A DNA stretch of 64,000 bases from Bacteroidota bacterium (GCA_947477885.1 CANJUD010000001.1:531296-595295), one strand, 5' to 3'; counted from the first letter of the stretch, positions 36,065 through 44,732 are shown. Translations and numbers: made by a program. Notes: a model not told the origin generated them from the sequence alone.

Positions 36065-38770
36065 ATGAAACTGAAATACGTATCTTTATTTTTAATCCTA
36101 TGTTGGGCATCGATACCCAATTTAAAAGCACAAATGGGCAACAATTGGTGTTTTGGAAAATACGCGGGTATCAATTTTTCAAGTACCCCTCCCAGTATAT
36201 TTCATTCAGAAATAAAAGATACATTTGTTGGGCTCAATAGTGCCGATGCTTCAATAAACCCAGTTACTGTCTCAGACTGCGAAGGTAAACTGTGGTTTTA
36301 TGGGGCAGGTATTTGTATTTGGAACCGAAACCATCAAATTATGAAGAACGGTCTATTGAACATTAATAGAAATCCAAATCCACTTTCACTCTCCATACCA
36401 AAACCATTAACAGATTCTGTTTTCTACCATATTATTGTGAATGACTATTATCAATTTTTTTATACAAATATTGATATGTCAAAAGACAACGGATTGGGAG
36501 AAGTTGATACAAGCACTATTCAATTGGGAACTGATTCATTTTTAGGTTCGCCCTATGGGGTATTTGTAAAGCATGCCAACGATACCGATTATTGGCTGAT
36601 ATTGCGAACTAGTGAATTTACCTGCACCAGTTTTTTGGTAACCAAAGATAGCATAAGCAGAAAGGGTATTGCCAGCTATGTTCCCTGTGAATGGAATGCT
36701 TATACAAGTATGCGAACCACAAGGGATGGCAATCAATTAATAAACCAATATATTCATAATAGTTCGGGCTCTAATATTATTATAAACTTATATGATATAG
36801 ACCGAAGTACAGGCAAACTAAAAAAACAAAAAGAATTGTTTAATAGGTTGATAGGTGTAAATAATAAGTCAAGTGTAGGTCTTCCAGAGATTTCTGCGAA
36901 TGACTCATTGATCTACTTGGCTATAATGGATGTGCCAAACTCAAAACCTTACCAATATTCTCAAAGGCAAATCTTATGTCAATTAGAACGGTTTAATTCT
37001 AAGCCAATGAATACTATTAAATATATAGATACATTTTATACGCAATGGCATACCTTTGACGAATACGACGGCATAAGTTCTATGAAGCTTGCTCCAAATA
37101 ATAAGATATATTTTTATTATTATCTTCCCAATAAAACAAATGATAGCATAACACATATCCATTCAATTGCATTTCCTGATAAAAAAGGCCAATCCTGTAA
37201 AATAGAAAAAGATGTTTTAAGTTTTAAGATACCAACCTTTGTAGGACGCTTTCTCCCTTGCATGGATTTTCCCATCAAAAAAATGAACTTTTTTATTGGC
37301 ATGCCCTCCAACACCTGTGGCAGGGATAGTGTGTATTTTAGCATCAATACAGATAGCACGGTAAAAAATGTAACATGGTACTTTGGAGATGGAGATAGCA
37401 GCAGCACATTAAATCCTGTTCATGTATATAATAAAGATGGCAAATACCATATACAATTAAAAGCAGAAACAGGAGCAAATGGTTGTGGCTATTACCAGTG
37501 GTTCAGTGATAGTTTGTATTTGAAAATTAAACCTTACTTAGGGCTAACAAAAGACACCAGTTATTATACCTGCGGCAGTCATCATATACAGGTAAAACTT
37601 AGATACAACCATAGTGATACAGTTCGTTTCCATTGGGGAGACAATACAGATTCGATTATATATAGTAACAATAAAAGTGTATTGGACTCTATAATGCTTT
37701 ACCATAATTACTCATCAGGAAATTATATAGTTTCTGCCCACGTATGGAATAGTAACTGTGAAGATAGCCTATCATTTATGCATCAAGTAAATATAGACCC
37801 TCATATCACTGCTTATTTCAATACGGATTACACCAAAAGCTGCGGTAACAGCACCATTACCCTTACAGATAGCAGTGGCGGTATGGACAGCATTATCCAA
37901 CAAAGAAAATGGACGATAGAGCATCCCAATAATATCACAAAACAATATGACACTGTTACTACCAATAAACTAAAACTCATAGTACAAGATACAGGATATT
38001 ACAATGCCAAACTTATATATATAACCAAACAAGGCTGTATAGATTCATTATATAAAACAAATGTGTTCCGTATATTACCACAACCTGTTGTGTATATAGA
38101 TAGCCCAAGTCATAGCCCTTTGTGTTTTAAAGATAGTTTTATACTTACTGCCAAACAAAAAGATACTGCGTATCCGCCCTTAGTAAAATACCAATGGAAT
38201 ACGGGACTTGTAAACACCCAAAGTATAAAAGTAGATACCGCCAACAGTTATTATGTGGCTGCATCAAATGCCTATGGCTGTGGGGCACAGAGCAATACGG
38301 TAAAAATAAGTTTCTTGCCGCAGTTATTTGCAAATATTAAAACTGCAAAAGATAGTTTATATATAATAGCAACGCGTCCAATTGTATCATATACTTGGTA
38401 TAAAGATACTGTATTCTATAGTAATACTTCATCATTATATCATCCAGCCACAGGCAGGTATTATGTGCATGTGGTGGATGGAAATGGGTGTGTGGCCACT
38501 AGTGGCTCATTGCTACACACGGGGTTGAACCATATAGAGCACATAGATAATTTAATTAGGGTGTGGCCGAATCCTACTAATGATGTATTATATATTGAGG
38601 GTTTACCCAATAATAAAACAAATATTTCTTTATATGATTTATTAGGCAAGCAAGTATATAATACTTCTACCAATGGGGAAGTATTATATAATATATCAAT
38701 TGGGCATTTGGCTAAAGGGTTGTATATACTTTCGGTTGGGGAAGAAAAAGTTAAATTAGCAGTTGAGTAA
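36065..38770 (+). CDS. Secreted PKD-domain protein with T9SS type A sorting domain (2 of 2)
   Basis: 901 residues with a signal peptide (ends SIPNLKA). The N-terminal region (NNWCFGKYAGINF ... CIWNRNHQIMKNG) is related to that of the preceding gene. PKD-type domains (WYFGDGDSSST) and Ig-like segments fill the middle. The C-terminus is a type A sorting domain (VWPNPTNDVLYIEG, LLGKQVYNT, HLAKGLYILSVGEEKVKLAVE); the last part resembles the decayed sorting domain at 13828. The pair probably arose by tandem duplication. No catalytic motif is visible. Confidence 0.83.
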   Translation: MKLKYVSLFLILCWASIPNLKAQMGNNWCFGKYAGINFSSTPPSIFHSEIKDTFVGLNSADASINPVTVSDCEGKLWFYGAGICIWNRNHQIMKNGLLNINRNPNPLSLSIPKPLTDSVFYHIIVNDYYQFFYTNIDMSKDNGLGEVDTSTIQLGTDSFLGSPYGVFVKHANDTDYWLILRTSEFTCTSFLVTKDSISRKGIASYVPCEWNAYTSMRTTRDGNQLINQYIHNSSGSNIIINLYDIDRSTGKLKKQKELFNRLIGVNNKSSVGLPEISANDSLIYLAIMDVPNSKPYQYSQRQILCQLERFNSKPMNTIKYIDTFYTQWHTFDEYDGISSMKLAPNNKIYFYYYLPNKTNDSITHIHSIAFPDKKGQSCKIEKDVLSFKIPTFVGRFLPCMDFPIKKMNFFIGMPSNTCGRDSVYFSINTDSTVKNVTWYFGDGDSSSTLNPVHVYNKDGKYHIQLKAETGANGCGYYQWFSDSLYLKIKPYLGLTKDTSYYTCGSHHIQVKLRYNHSDTVRFHWGDNTDSIIYSNNKSVLDSIMLYHNYSSGNYIVSAHVWNSNCEDSLSFMHQVNIDPHITAYFNTDYTKSCGNSTITLTDSSGGMDSIIQQRKWTIEHPNNITKQYDTVTTNKLKLIVQDTGYYNAKLIYITKQGCIDSLYKTNVFRILPQPVVYIDSPSHSPLCFKDSFILTAKQKDTAYPPLVKYQWNTGLVNTQSIKVDTANSYYVAASNAYGCGAQSNTVKISFLPQLFANIKTAKDSLYIIATRPIVSYTWYKDTVFYSNTSSLYHPATGRYYVHVVDGNGCVATSGSLLHTGLNHIEHIDNLIRVWPNPTNDVLYIEGLPNNKTNISLYDLLGKQVYNTSTNGEVLYNISIGHLAKGLYILSVGEEKVKLAVE

Positions 38771-38841
38771 TTCAGATTGCTTCCGCTCTACACACAGGTC
38801 AATCCAGTTGGAAACACTCGACAGCATCTTTCATAAAAAAA

Positions 38842-38866
38842 AACCGCCCATTTTCGTTGGGCGGTT
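38842..38866 (-). terminator. Terminator of the Spy-like gene (and of the PKD pair)
   Basis: AACCGCCCA and TGGGCGGTT form a perfect 9-bp stem with a 7-nt loop; the minus strand continues into a run of T, 9 nt after the Spy-like stop. It sits between convergent genes and may also stop plus-strand transcription. Confidence 0.85.
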
Positions 38867-38874
38867 ATATATGA

Positions 38875-39372
38875 CTATTCCCCTAATTCTGGGTCTGGCG
38901 GGGTGGGAGGTCCCCCTCCGCCCGGTCTTTGAGGCTTGTTTTGTTGCATCTTTTTGAGACGCTCTAGCAATACTTTTTTAAAGTCATCATTGGCTTGGTG
39001 CAGTTTCACAATTTTGCTGGCTGAGATGGCTTTTTTAAATTCAGTATTATACTTTTTCATTAAGTCAACTTTTGCTTGACGTACTTCTATTTGTTTGGCC
39101 AATGCTTTTTCAGCTTCTTCTTCACTTACTGTCCCATCTTTGTTAGCATCGGGATCAACTTTGTATTTTTCTTTGAGGGCCTTGCATTCGGCTTCGTATG
39201 CATTGAATATAGGCCAAAATTTTTGAGCTTCCTCACTAGTCAAATCTAAGCGTTCGGTGATGAAGGCAATTTTCCATGCTTTCACTTTGTCTTCTTTTTT
39301 TTCTTTGGATGGTTCTTGGGCAAATGCTGAGAAGCTGAGCATACATACCATCACTATTGTCATATTCTTCAT
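38875..39372 (-). CDS. Spy/CpxP-like periplasmic protein with an EF-hand loop
   Basis: 165 residues with a signal peptide (ends SAFAQ) and a helical, charged body resembling the Spy/CpxP-like sensor proteins that follow sigma factors in Bacteroidota operons (ITERLDLTSEEAQKFWPIFNAYE). Inserted at residues 75-86 is DANKDGTVSEEE, a complete canonical EF-hand loop (D-x-N-x-D-G-x-V-S-x-x-E; nt 39115-39150). The C-terminal tail is Pro/Gly-rich (RPGGGGPP). Its start overlaps the upstream gene's stop by 4 nt. The loop suggests Ca binding in the periplasm, which I infer from sequence only. Confidence 0.75.
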   Translation of the reverse strand: MKNMTIVMVCMLSFSAFAQEPSKEKKEDKVKAWKIAFITERLDLTSEEAQKFWPIFNAYEAECKALKEKYKVDPDANKDGTVSEEEAEKALAKQIEVRQAKVDLMKKYNTEFKKAISASKIVKLHQANDDFKKVLLERLKKMQQNKPQRPGGGGPPTPPDPELGE

Positions 39373-40268
39373 AGTTCGTCTGAATTTAAATCGTCGTTAT
39401 TGTCTAATATATATTGTTCTATTTGTTGTTGGGTTGGTGTTTTATCAGGGCTTGGTGTATAGTTCTTTTGTTTTTTGTTATTTGGACTATTCGTATTATT
39501 TATAATAGTTTTTTTATTTGTACTATTATTAGCAACAGGTGTTTGCATAGTGGCAATTTCTATCAAATCATCATTGTCCAAATCTTCGTCGAACAAGGCT
39601 GCTTGCAGTTCTTCGTAGGTGATGTCTTCTATTATAACTGGTTTGCTTAGTTGTCCGTTATTATTATATACTACGATATTTTGTTTGGTGTGGCTGAAAT
39701 ACCCCAATCCAAAAGCTATAGTAATTACTGCGGCATATCTCATCAAAGTTTTGAGATTTGGTTTGCGAATAATACTTCTATATCCAGTAGTTTTATTTTG
39801 CTCTGTGGTTTGAGCTAATATATGTTTTTTTGATTTTTCGAAATAATTTTCATCTACATTAAATGTATTTTCTTTTCCTTTGTCAGCTATATTTTTATGG
39901 TGAGAAGTTTCATCTATTATATGATATCTAGCTTGTCCAAAATATCCATCGGGCAAATCGAAACCTGTTTCGTTGGTGGGAATTAAGGGCGTTGGTTCAA
40001 AACTTTCTTCGTGTTGAATTCTGCTCTGGTCCCGAATCTTATTCGGGAGACTTTTCAGTTGTTCAAAATAATCTGTGGGATTTGAAAAGGGATATTCGTG
40101 TTTTTCAATACTTGTTATATCCAATTCCGAAATTTCTCCTAATTGTATTTTAATACTGATGGGCAATTCTTCAAAATATCCATCGGGAACAACAAAGCCC
40201 GATTCTGTTCCAGCTAAACTTTTAAGTTTCTGGTCTTCGTTATCGTTATATAAGGATATGTGGCTCAT
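39369..40268 (-). CDS. Membrane-anchored putative anti-sigma regulator
   Basis: 299 residues. The N-terminal half has four recurrences of a PDGYFE-type motif (FVVPDGYFEELP near 25-36, NPTDYFEQL near 63, FDLPDGYFGQA near 100, VDENYFEKS near 135). One transmembrane helix (about 180-198) is followed by a periplasmic Asn/Thr/Asp-rich tail. The layout sigma factor, TM protein, Spy-like protein is a common Bacteroidota operon whose middle gene acts as the anti-sigma or sensor. No known family domain is certain. A 22-nt palindrome inside the frame encodes about residues 73-80. Confidence 0.7.
   Translation of the reverse strand: MSHISLYNDNEDQKLKSLAGTESGFVVPDGYFEELPISIKIQLGEISELDITSIEKHEYPFSNPTDYFEQLKSLPNKIRDQSRIQHEESFEPTPLIPTNETGFDLPDGYFGQARYHIIDETSHHKNIADKGKENTFNVDENYFEKSKKHILAQTTEQNKTTGYRSIIRKPNLKTLMRYAAVITIAFGLGYFSHTKQNIVVYNNNGQLSKPVIIEDITYEELQAALFDEDLDNDDLIEIATMQTPVANNSTNKKTIINNTNSPNNKKQKNYTPSPDKTPTQQQIEQYILDNNDDLNSDEL
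40030..40048. repeat. TCCCGAAT palindrome inside a reading frame
   Basis: GGTCCCGAATCTTATTCGGGAG (40028-40049) is a perfect palindrome core inside the putative anti-sigma gene. The same 22 nt occur between genes at 40923-40944 and a nested version at 31736. It encodes LPNKIRD, next to a YFEQL motif where sibling motifs have no such insert. Confidence 0.8.
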
Positions 40269-40300
40269 TTAATGTTCTGACAATCTCCTGACAAAAAAGT

Positions 40301-40849
40301 TTAACTAACCCCAAAATATTTTTCAATTTTTTTCACAGCATGAAAATAAGAAGCCTTCAAAGCCCCGACACTCGTGCCGAGTATCTCGCTCATGTCCTCA
40401 TATTTCACTTCATCAAAATATTTCATATTGAATACGAGCCTTTGTTTTTCAGGTAAAGTGAGGATGGCTTGCTGCAATTTCATTTGTATATCATTGCCGT
40501 TGAAATAGGGATCATCAGCTAGGCTTTCACTCAAACTATATTCAACAGTTTCCCAGTCATTATATAAGTTTGCTTTCTTTTTGTTGAGGAAATTTATTGC
40601 TTCATTGGTCGCAATACGGTACATCCAGGTAAATAATTTCGAATCTTCTCTAAATCCATCTAAGCTGCTCCACACTTTAATAAATGTATTTTGTACCACA
40701 TCATCGGCATCATCGTGGGCAATTACAATTTTGCGAACATGCCAGTAAATACGGCGTTGATACTTGTCGATCAACTGCTCAAAACAGCGATTCTTGGTTT
40801 TCTCATTTCTGAAACCTTCAAGAATTTCTTTATCATCGATGGCGCTCAT
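40301..40849 (-). CDS. RNA polymerase sigma factor, ECF type
   Basis: 182 residues with region 2 (FEQLIDKYQRRIYWHVRKI ... ADDVVQNTFIKVWSSLDGF ... TWMYRIATNEAINFL) and region 4 (LPEKQRLVFNMKYFDEVKYEDMSEILG). No N- or C-terminal extension. It transcribes envelope or surface functions in most relatives; targets here are unknown. It is first in an operon with the membrane regulator (32-nt gap) and the EF-hand Spy-like gene, the usual layout for an ECF module. Confidence 0.9.
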   Translation of the reverse strand: MSAIDDKEILEGFRNEKTKNRCFEQLIDKYQRRIYWHVRKIVIAHDDADDVVQNTFIKVWSSLDGFREDSKLFTWMYRIATNEAINFLNKKKANLYNDWETVEYSLSESLADDPYFNGNDIQMKLQQAILTLPEKQRLVFNMKYFDEVKYEDMSEILGTSVGALKASYFHAVKKIEKYFGVS

Positions 40850-40924
40850 GTTGTTAAATTGGTTTAGCTTGCTTGGTATGACAAATATGGTGCAAAAGGT
40901 TTAAATTGGGAAATGGGAATTAGG

Positions 40925-40943
40925 TCCCGAATCTTATTCGGGA
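40925..40943. repeat. TCCCGAAT palindrome, intergenic copy
   Basis: Identical over 22 nt to the in-frame copy at 40030-40048, then followed by GATTCGGGG, a half-copy-like extension. Confidence 0.8.
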
Positions 40944-40986
40944 GGGATTCGGGGGACGGTACAAAAATTGTCAAATTTTTCTAATA

Positions 40987-41083
40987 CGTCATCCTATACT
41001 TGTTTCAGCATCTTATCACGGCTCATTAATCAGTATACAATTATCTGCACATTAAGAGATGCTGAAATAAATTCAGCATGACG
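40987..41083. repeat. 27-nt inverted repeat (CGTCATcCTxxACTTgTTTCAGCATCT type)
   Basis: Arms 40987-41013 and 41057-41083 are reverse complements with a few mismatches (about 22 of 27), with a loop of about 43 nt. This resembles a common intergenic repeat family in Bacteroidota. It lies after the acetyltransferase gene on the minus strand and may stabilise or end that transcript. Confidence 0.6.
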
Positions 41084-41096
41084 ACCCAGTAACTTT

Positions 41097-41160
41097 TTAC
41101 GTATAAGCCAAGTCTCCATCAGATACATTTGCCTGTGGTTTGGTGTTTTCACCAACCACA
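41097..41160 (-). pseudogene. Remnant encoding a second copy of the acetyltransferase C-terminus
   Basis: Read on the minus strand, this fragment encodes LPVIVVGENTKPQANVSDGDLAYT then TAA, whereas the neighbouring gene ends DASDGDLAFT. The last 27 nt match at about 22 positions. It is either a duplicated gene end or the tail of a paralog lost otherwise. Confidence 0.5.
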
Positions 41161-41173
41161 ATGACGGGCAGGT

Positions 41174-42250
41174 TTAGGTAAAAGCTAGGTCGCCATCTGA
41201 CGCATCAATACGGGTATTCAGTAATTTGTCCAAAATTGCATCGCCACATAACAAATGTTTTTTACTATCGGCTTCAAATATATAATGATCAGAATATTTT
41301 TTCAATGAACGTATGGCATTTGTATCATATAATAATATTTGGGTGCAGGCGAAATTTTGAGCGTTATTTATGATAATCTTGATTACTTCATCATAGTTTA
41401 GGGGAGCAGAATATATTTGTTTTACTTTTAATTCTTCACCTCGCACCATTATAAATAGTAATGCTTTTATTGCGTTGGTATCATCTCTCAGTTCCAAACA
41501 AAACTGCTTGAAAGGCTTGCTGTGTGTGGAGAAATGGAAACGTGGTTCCGCTTCTATTTCGCTGAGCCAGGGAGCAGCCAGCCAATGATTCCATTCTGAA
41601 ATTCCATAATTAAATATAGAATTTCGTTTATGGTCATCCATAAAATTTTCGTGTTCGGTTTCTAATTTAGATGTATAATTTTGTTTGTATGATAATAAAG
41701 TTTCTGCAATTTCAGTCGGTTTATCAGGGAGAAATTTTAGATAAGTTTTAAGAATATTCTTTTTTAGCGACAGTCCAAAACGTTTTTCCATCCAAACTGC
41801 ATCGGGTTTTTTTAAGAATATTCTTTTGCCTACAATTGGTTTTAATTTGGTAAATTTTCCTTTGCTATTATATATATGAAAAGTATTGGGAACATAATCG
41901 GCTACTACTAAATTTCCATCAAATTGTTTATATAGTTCCACCACTAATTTTCCTGCAAGTCCTTGCCCACGCTTCGCTGGGTGTACCCACAAATCATTGG
42001 TCCATCCGATAGCGATTTTTTTATCACCTTGTATTGTATAATCATGATAAGCTCCTAGATAGGCAATTACCTCGCCTGCTTTAAAATTTACAAGCAGCAT
42101 AGGTTTATCGGCAATCAATCTAGGATTGTTCATCTGTGATAAAGCTCTTATTTTGCTAACGGGAACATCTTTCAGCTTGGCAAACAAATCACTCTGGATC
42201 AAATTATCCAAATCGGTTTTATATAATATATTGAGTCCTTCTTCTAGCAT
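41174..42250 (-). CDS. GNAT-domain protein, acetyltransferase N-terminus plus unknown C-terminal region
   Basis: 358 residues. The first ~130 carry a GNAT core (TNDLWVHPAKRGQGLAGKLVVEL, with the RGQGLAG acetyl-CoA loop, then FHIYNSKGKF). The remaining ~220 residues form an unrecognised second domain with a possible second GNAT-like fold (VKQIYSAPLNYDEVIKI). Substrate is unknown. Its ATG abuts the TAA of the deacetylase gene with zero spacing, so they are one transcript and a shared pathway, perhaps modification of a surface carbohydrate, is plausible. Confidence 0.72.
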   Translation of the reverse strand: MLEEGLNILYKTDLDNLIQSDLFAKLKDVPVSKIRALSQMNNPRLIADKPMLLVNFKAGEVIAYLGAYHDYTIQGDKKIAIGWTNDLWVHPAKRGQGLAGKLVVELYKQFDGNLVVADYVPNTFHIYNSKGKFTKLKPIVGKRIFLKKPDAVWMEKRFGLSLKKNILKTYLKFLPDKPTEIAETLLSYKQNYTSKLETEHENFMDDHKRNSIFNYGISEWNHWLAAPWLSEIEAEPRFHFSTHSKPFKQFCLELRDDTNAIKALLFIMVRGEELKVKQIYSAPLNYDEVIKIIINNAQNFACTQILLYDTNAIRSLKKYSDHYIFEADSKKHLLCGDAILDKLLNTRIDASDGDLAFT

Positions 42251-43171
42251 TTATTTTCGTGTGATGTTGTTTTTGCCAAAAGGCATTTTAAGTAACCAGT
42301 ATATATATTGAAAGTATGTCATTGTTTTCGCATCTTTTAAATTCTCGATAGGAATGCGTTGCAAATGTTTGGGATTGGATTCAGTTTTCAATCCTGCACC
42401 ACCAAAATATAAATCAATTTGTTTTTCTGTTCTTGTATAAAATTCTTTTTCAATTCCATAATCTGTAAAAGGGAAAGAGAATATCTGGTGTTTGGGATTT
42501 AGGTTTTGTTTTACCCAATTCATACTACTCAATGTTTCCGAAACTTGCTCGACCAGCGGCAAGTGCCTAAGCTCGGGATGTGTATGCGTATGTCCGCCTA
42601 TATGGAATCCATTGCTCTGGAGTTGTTTCAGTTGGTCGAGATCAAGATAAGGTTTATGCCTATCCAAATAGTTTTTGAAATCAATATTTAATTGTACAGC
42701 CAATTCGTTTAAGTGTTCTGCATGTTCGTATTTTATATCATAAACATATTTGGCCACATATTTCAGTTCTTTGTTTTTAGGTTTCTTCAGTTCATTGGCG
42801 ATAAGGGCAGCTTTTAATCGGAACATCATATCTTGGTTTCCTATAAATGCTGGATTTACAAATAGCATTGCTTCCAAACCTTTGCGTTGCAGAATGGGCA
42901 ATACATAATCGTGAATACCACGCAAGCCATCATCGAAACTTAGAAGAAAAGAAGGTTTATGAATAGGTACACCATTATATATATAATCTACTAATTTATC
43001 TAAAGTAATGGGATTGAAGTGTTTAAGATAAAAATCGACTTCCTTTTCAAATTGTTTGGGCGACCTCACAATATATAACCCTTCCAAATGGGGCGGTTTT
43101 TTTTCAGCAACCTCGTGGTAGAATGGCAGGAGCAGTTTTTGGCCGGTGATATTTTGTAAGAGGTTCAGCAA
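42251..43171 (-). CDS. Polysaccharide deacetylase (NodB homology domain)
   Basis: 306 residues with NodB motifs: SFDDGLRG (about 78-85), GGHTHTHPEL (about 200), and a C-terminal FPFTDYG segment. It removes N-acetyl groups from glycans; no signal peptide or TM segment is clear, so the substrate may be cytoplasmic or a lipid-linked precursor. TTG 43171 is the start; a near-consensus -7 box (TTACTTTG, 43187-43180 minus) lies 9 nt before it. It is followed directly by the GNAT gene. Confidence 0.82.
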   Translation of the reverse strand: MLNLLQNITGQKLLLPFYHEVAEKKPPHLEGLYIVRSPKQFEKEVDFYLKHFNPITLDKLVDYIYNGVPIHKPSFLLSFDDGLRGIHDYVLPILQRKGLEAMLFVNPAFIGNQDMMFRLKAALIANELKKPKNKELKYVAKYVYDIKYEHAEHLNELAVQLNIDFKNYLDRHKPYLDLDQLKQLQSNGFHIGGHTHTHPELRHLPLVEQVSETLSSMNWVKQNLNPKHQIFSFPFTDYGIEKEFYTRTEKQIDLYFGGAGLKTESNPKHLQRIPIENLKDAKTMTYFQYIYWLLKMPFGKNNITRK

Positions 43172-43570
43172 TGGGTTTGCAAAGTAAGTGGGGAATGGGC
43201 AATGATTAATGATTAATGGTTCCCTTCGGCTTCGCTCAGGATTAAAAGGTGCAATAGGATTTGGGGGATTCGGGCTTCAGGGACAATAGTTTTCTCTAAA
43301 AATTAGGAGCATTTAAAAAGCAACCCAATAACATTTTTTAATTTTTAGGCACAAAACTCACATCTTGCAAATCGATTTGTAAGTAAGACCAGATGTATTT
43401 CAGTAATTGTTAAAATTAAGATAATCAGTTATAAATGCTGAATATATGATACTGGTCATATGGATTTTCGTATTTGTTTCCTGAAAACATCTGTAAGAAA
43501 AAAATGAAACTCAAACTTTCTCACCTATCAGCATCCTGCAATTTTGTCTCAATCAAAAGCGATTAAAAAA
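43172..43570. other. Intergenic region before the small-protein operon
   Basis: Contains the short palindrome CCCTTCGGCTTCGCTCAGG (43222-43240), the CAAAGTAA -7 box of the deacetylase gene (43180-43187) and, before ATG 43571, a weak TTTC-N18-CAATTTTG element (43516-43546) that may drive the small-protein operon. Confidence 0.5.
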
Positions 43571-43738
43571 ATGATACAAGTAACACTAAATACCAAAACA
43601 AAAAACATCACCTCGGAAGAGATTGCTGTTGCTTTCTTAAATAGTGTTACTATTAAAGAAATCGCCCATTGCCACATGAGCTTAATTGAAAAAACACATT
43701 TCAAAGCTTGTTACGCTCGTCAAACATTTGTTAAATAA
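43571..43738 (+). CDS. Small protein of unknown function, first of a pair
   Basis: 55 residues (MIQVTLNTKTKNITSEEIAVAFLN ... CHMSLIEKTHFKACYARQTFVK), basic with two Cys and no signal peptide. ATG 43571 is preferred over TTG 43544, which lies at the likely transcription start. It is 22 nt upstream of a second small gene with a strong ribosome binding site and they share one terminator. No family is recognised. Coding is supported by the operon layout, not by homology. Confidence 0.55.
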   Translation: MIQVTLNTKTKNITSEEIAVAFLNSVTIKEIAHCHMSLIEKTHFKACYARQTFVK

Positions 43739-43744
43739 TAAATA

Positions 43745-43750
43745 AAGGAG
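43745..43750 (+). promoter_or_regulatory. Strong Shine-Dalgarno before the second small gene
   Basis: AAGGAG lies 10 nt before ATG 43761. Most genes in this window lack such a site, so this start is unusually well marked. Confidence 0.6.
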
Positions 43751-43760
43751 AACCCCAAAA

Positions 43761-43982
43761 ATGAAAAATACAATCACTAATTTACTCAAGAAGGTTAAGA
43801 ATCTTCGCAAAGGAAACAAGAGCAACCGTTTCACTTTAGGTCAACCTAACATGCAATATACACCAGCATTAATTCCAGTAGGATATGCTAAAGGCGTGAA
43901 TGCAGCAGCATACATGAACAGAACTTTTTTCTCTTTATTGTTGATTAAAGTTTTTTGTACCAACCCATTTATGTTTTTATAG
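43761..43982 (+). CDS. Small protein of unknown function, second of a pair
   Basis: 73 residues: a basic N-terminal half (KKVKNLRKGNKSNRFTLGQ) and a hydrophobic C-terminal stretch (FFSLLLIKVFCTNPFMFL) that could insert in a membrane. It has a strong AAGGAG site and is followed by a well-formed terminator at 44018. No family is recognised. The hydrophobic end resembles a short membrane peptide. Confidence 0.6.
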   Translation: MKNTITNLLKKVKNLRKGNKSNRFTLGQPNMQYTPALIPVGYAKGVNAAAYMNRTFFSLLLIKVFCTNPFMFL

Positions 43983-44017
43983 TCAAAGGATTTTAGTTTA
44001 ATTGGATTAGATATATG

Positions 44018-44049
44018 AGCCGTAGTTTTAAGTAACTGCGGCTTTTTTA
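44018..44049 (+). terminator. Terminator of the small-protein operon
   Basis: AGCCGTAGTT and AACTGCGGCT (one G-U pair) form a 10-bp stem with a 6-nt loop followed by TTTTTT. Confidence 0.85.
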
Positions 44050-44084
44050 TTGTAATTACAATAGCCAATCAGCTATAATTGATA

Positions 44085-44092
44085 TAAATTTG
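44085..44092 (+). promoter_or_regulatory. -7 promoter box of the yciO-like/folK pair
   Basis: TAAATTTG matches TAnnTTTG; predicted start near 44099 gives a leader of about 19 nt to TTG 44118, supporting that start. Confidence 0.5.
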
Positions 44093-44117
44093 CAGTTACT
44101 TTTAGGTCATATATACT

Positions 44118-44732
44118 TTGCTCCTCACCATCCACCCCAAAACGCCCAACGAACGCGAATGTAAAAAAGCCATCGAGCTTTTGCAGAAGGATGGAATTAT
44201 TATAATTCCTACGGATACAATATATGCCATTGCTTGCAAGGCTAGTAGCAAAAACGGAATTGAACGTATTTGTAAATTGATTGGCAAAAAACCGGAGAAG
44301 GCTAACCTCTCTTTATTATGCTCCGACCTTAGTCACCTTTCCGATTTTTGTCAGCAGATAAACAATCCGATTTTTAGGATGATGAAAACATGTTTGCCAG
44401 GGCCATTCACTTTTATATTGAATGCGAATAATAATGTTCCAAAAATTTTTAGAAACAGTTCAAAAAAAACTATCGGTATACGCGTACCCGATTGTATGAT
44501 AACACGCACGCTGATACAAATGTTGGATGAACCTTTGGTGTCAGCATCGCTGCATAGTACTGATTTGGTAGAAGAATATTTAACCGATCCCGAATTGATA
44601 CATGAAGAATACGAACAACAAGTAGATGCCGTGATAGATGGAGGCACGGGCGGGAATATTCCTTCAACAGTATTGGATTGCACGGGCGATGAACCCGAAT
44701 TAATCAGACAAGGAAAGGGAGAATTGCCGTGA
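44118..44732 (+). CDS. Sua5/YciO/YrdC family protein
   Basis: 204 residues with the YrdC fold: IIPTDTIYAIACKASSKNGIERI, KKPEKANLSLLC, LPGPFTFIL and GIRVPDC motifs are visible. Members make threonylcarbamoyl-adenylate for tRNA t6A37; the single-domain sequence and HLSDFCQQI region look closer to YciO, whose exact role is less clear. TTG start is supported by the TAAATTTG box. Its stop overlaps folK by four bases (GTGA at 44729). Confidence 0.82.
   Translation: MLLTIHPKTPNERECKKAIELLQKDGIIIIPTDTIYAIACKASSKNGIERICKLIGKKPEKANLSLLCSDLSHLSDFCQQINNPIFRMMKTCLPGPFTFILNANNNVPKIFRNSSKKTIGIRVPDCMITRTLIQMLDEPLVSASLHSTDLVEEYLTDPELIHEEYEQQVDAVIDGGTGGNIPSTVLDCTGDEPELIRQGKGELP

Larger units (their letters stand above)
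40850..41173. other. Intergenic region with palindromes and a duplicated gene end
   Basis: It contains the TCCCGAAT palindrome (40925-40943), a long inverted repeat (40987-41083) and a coding remnant matching the neighbouring acetyltransferase C-terminus (41097-41160), each listed separately. Confidence 0.6.
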
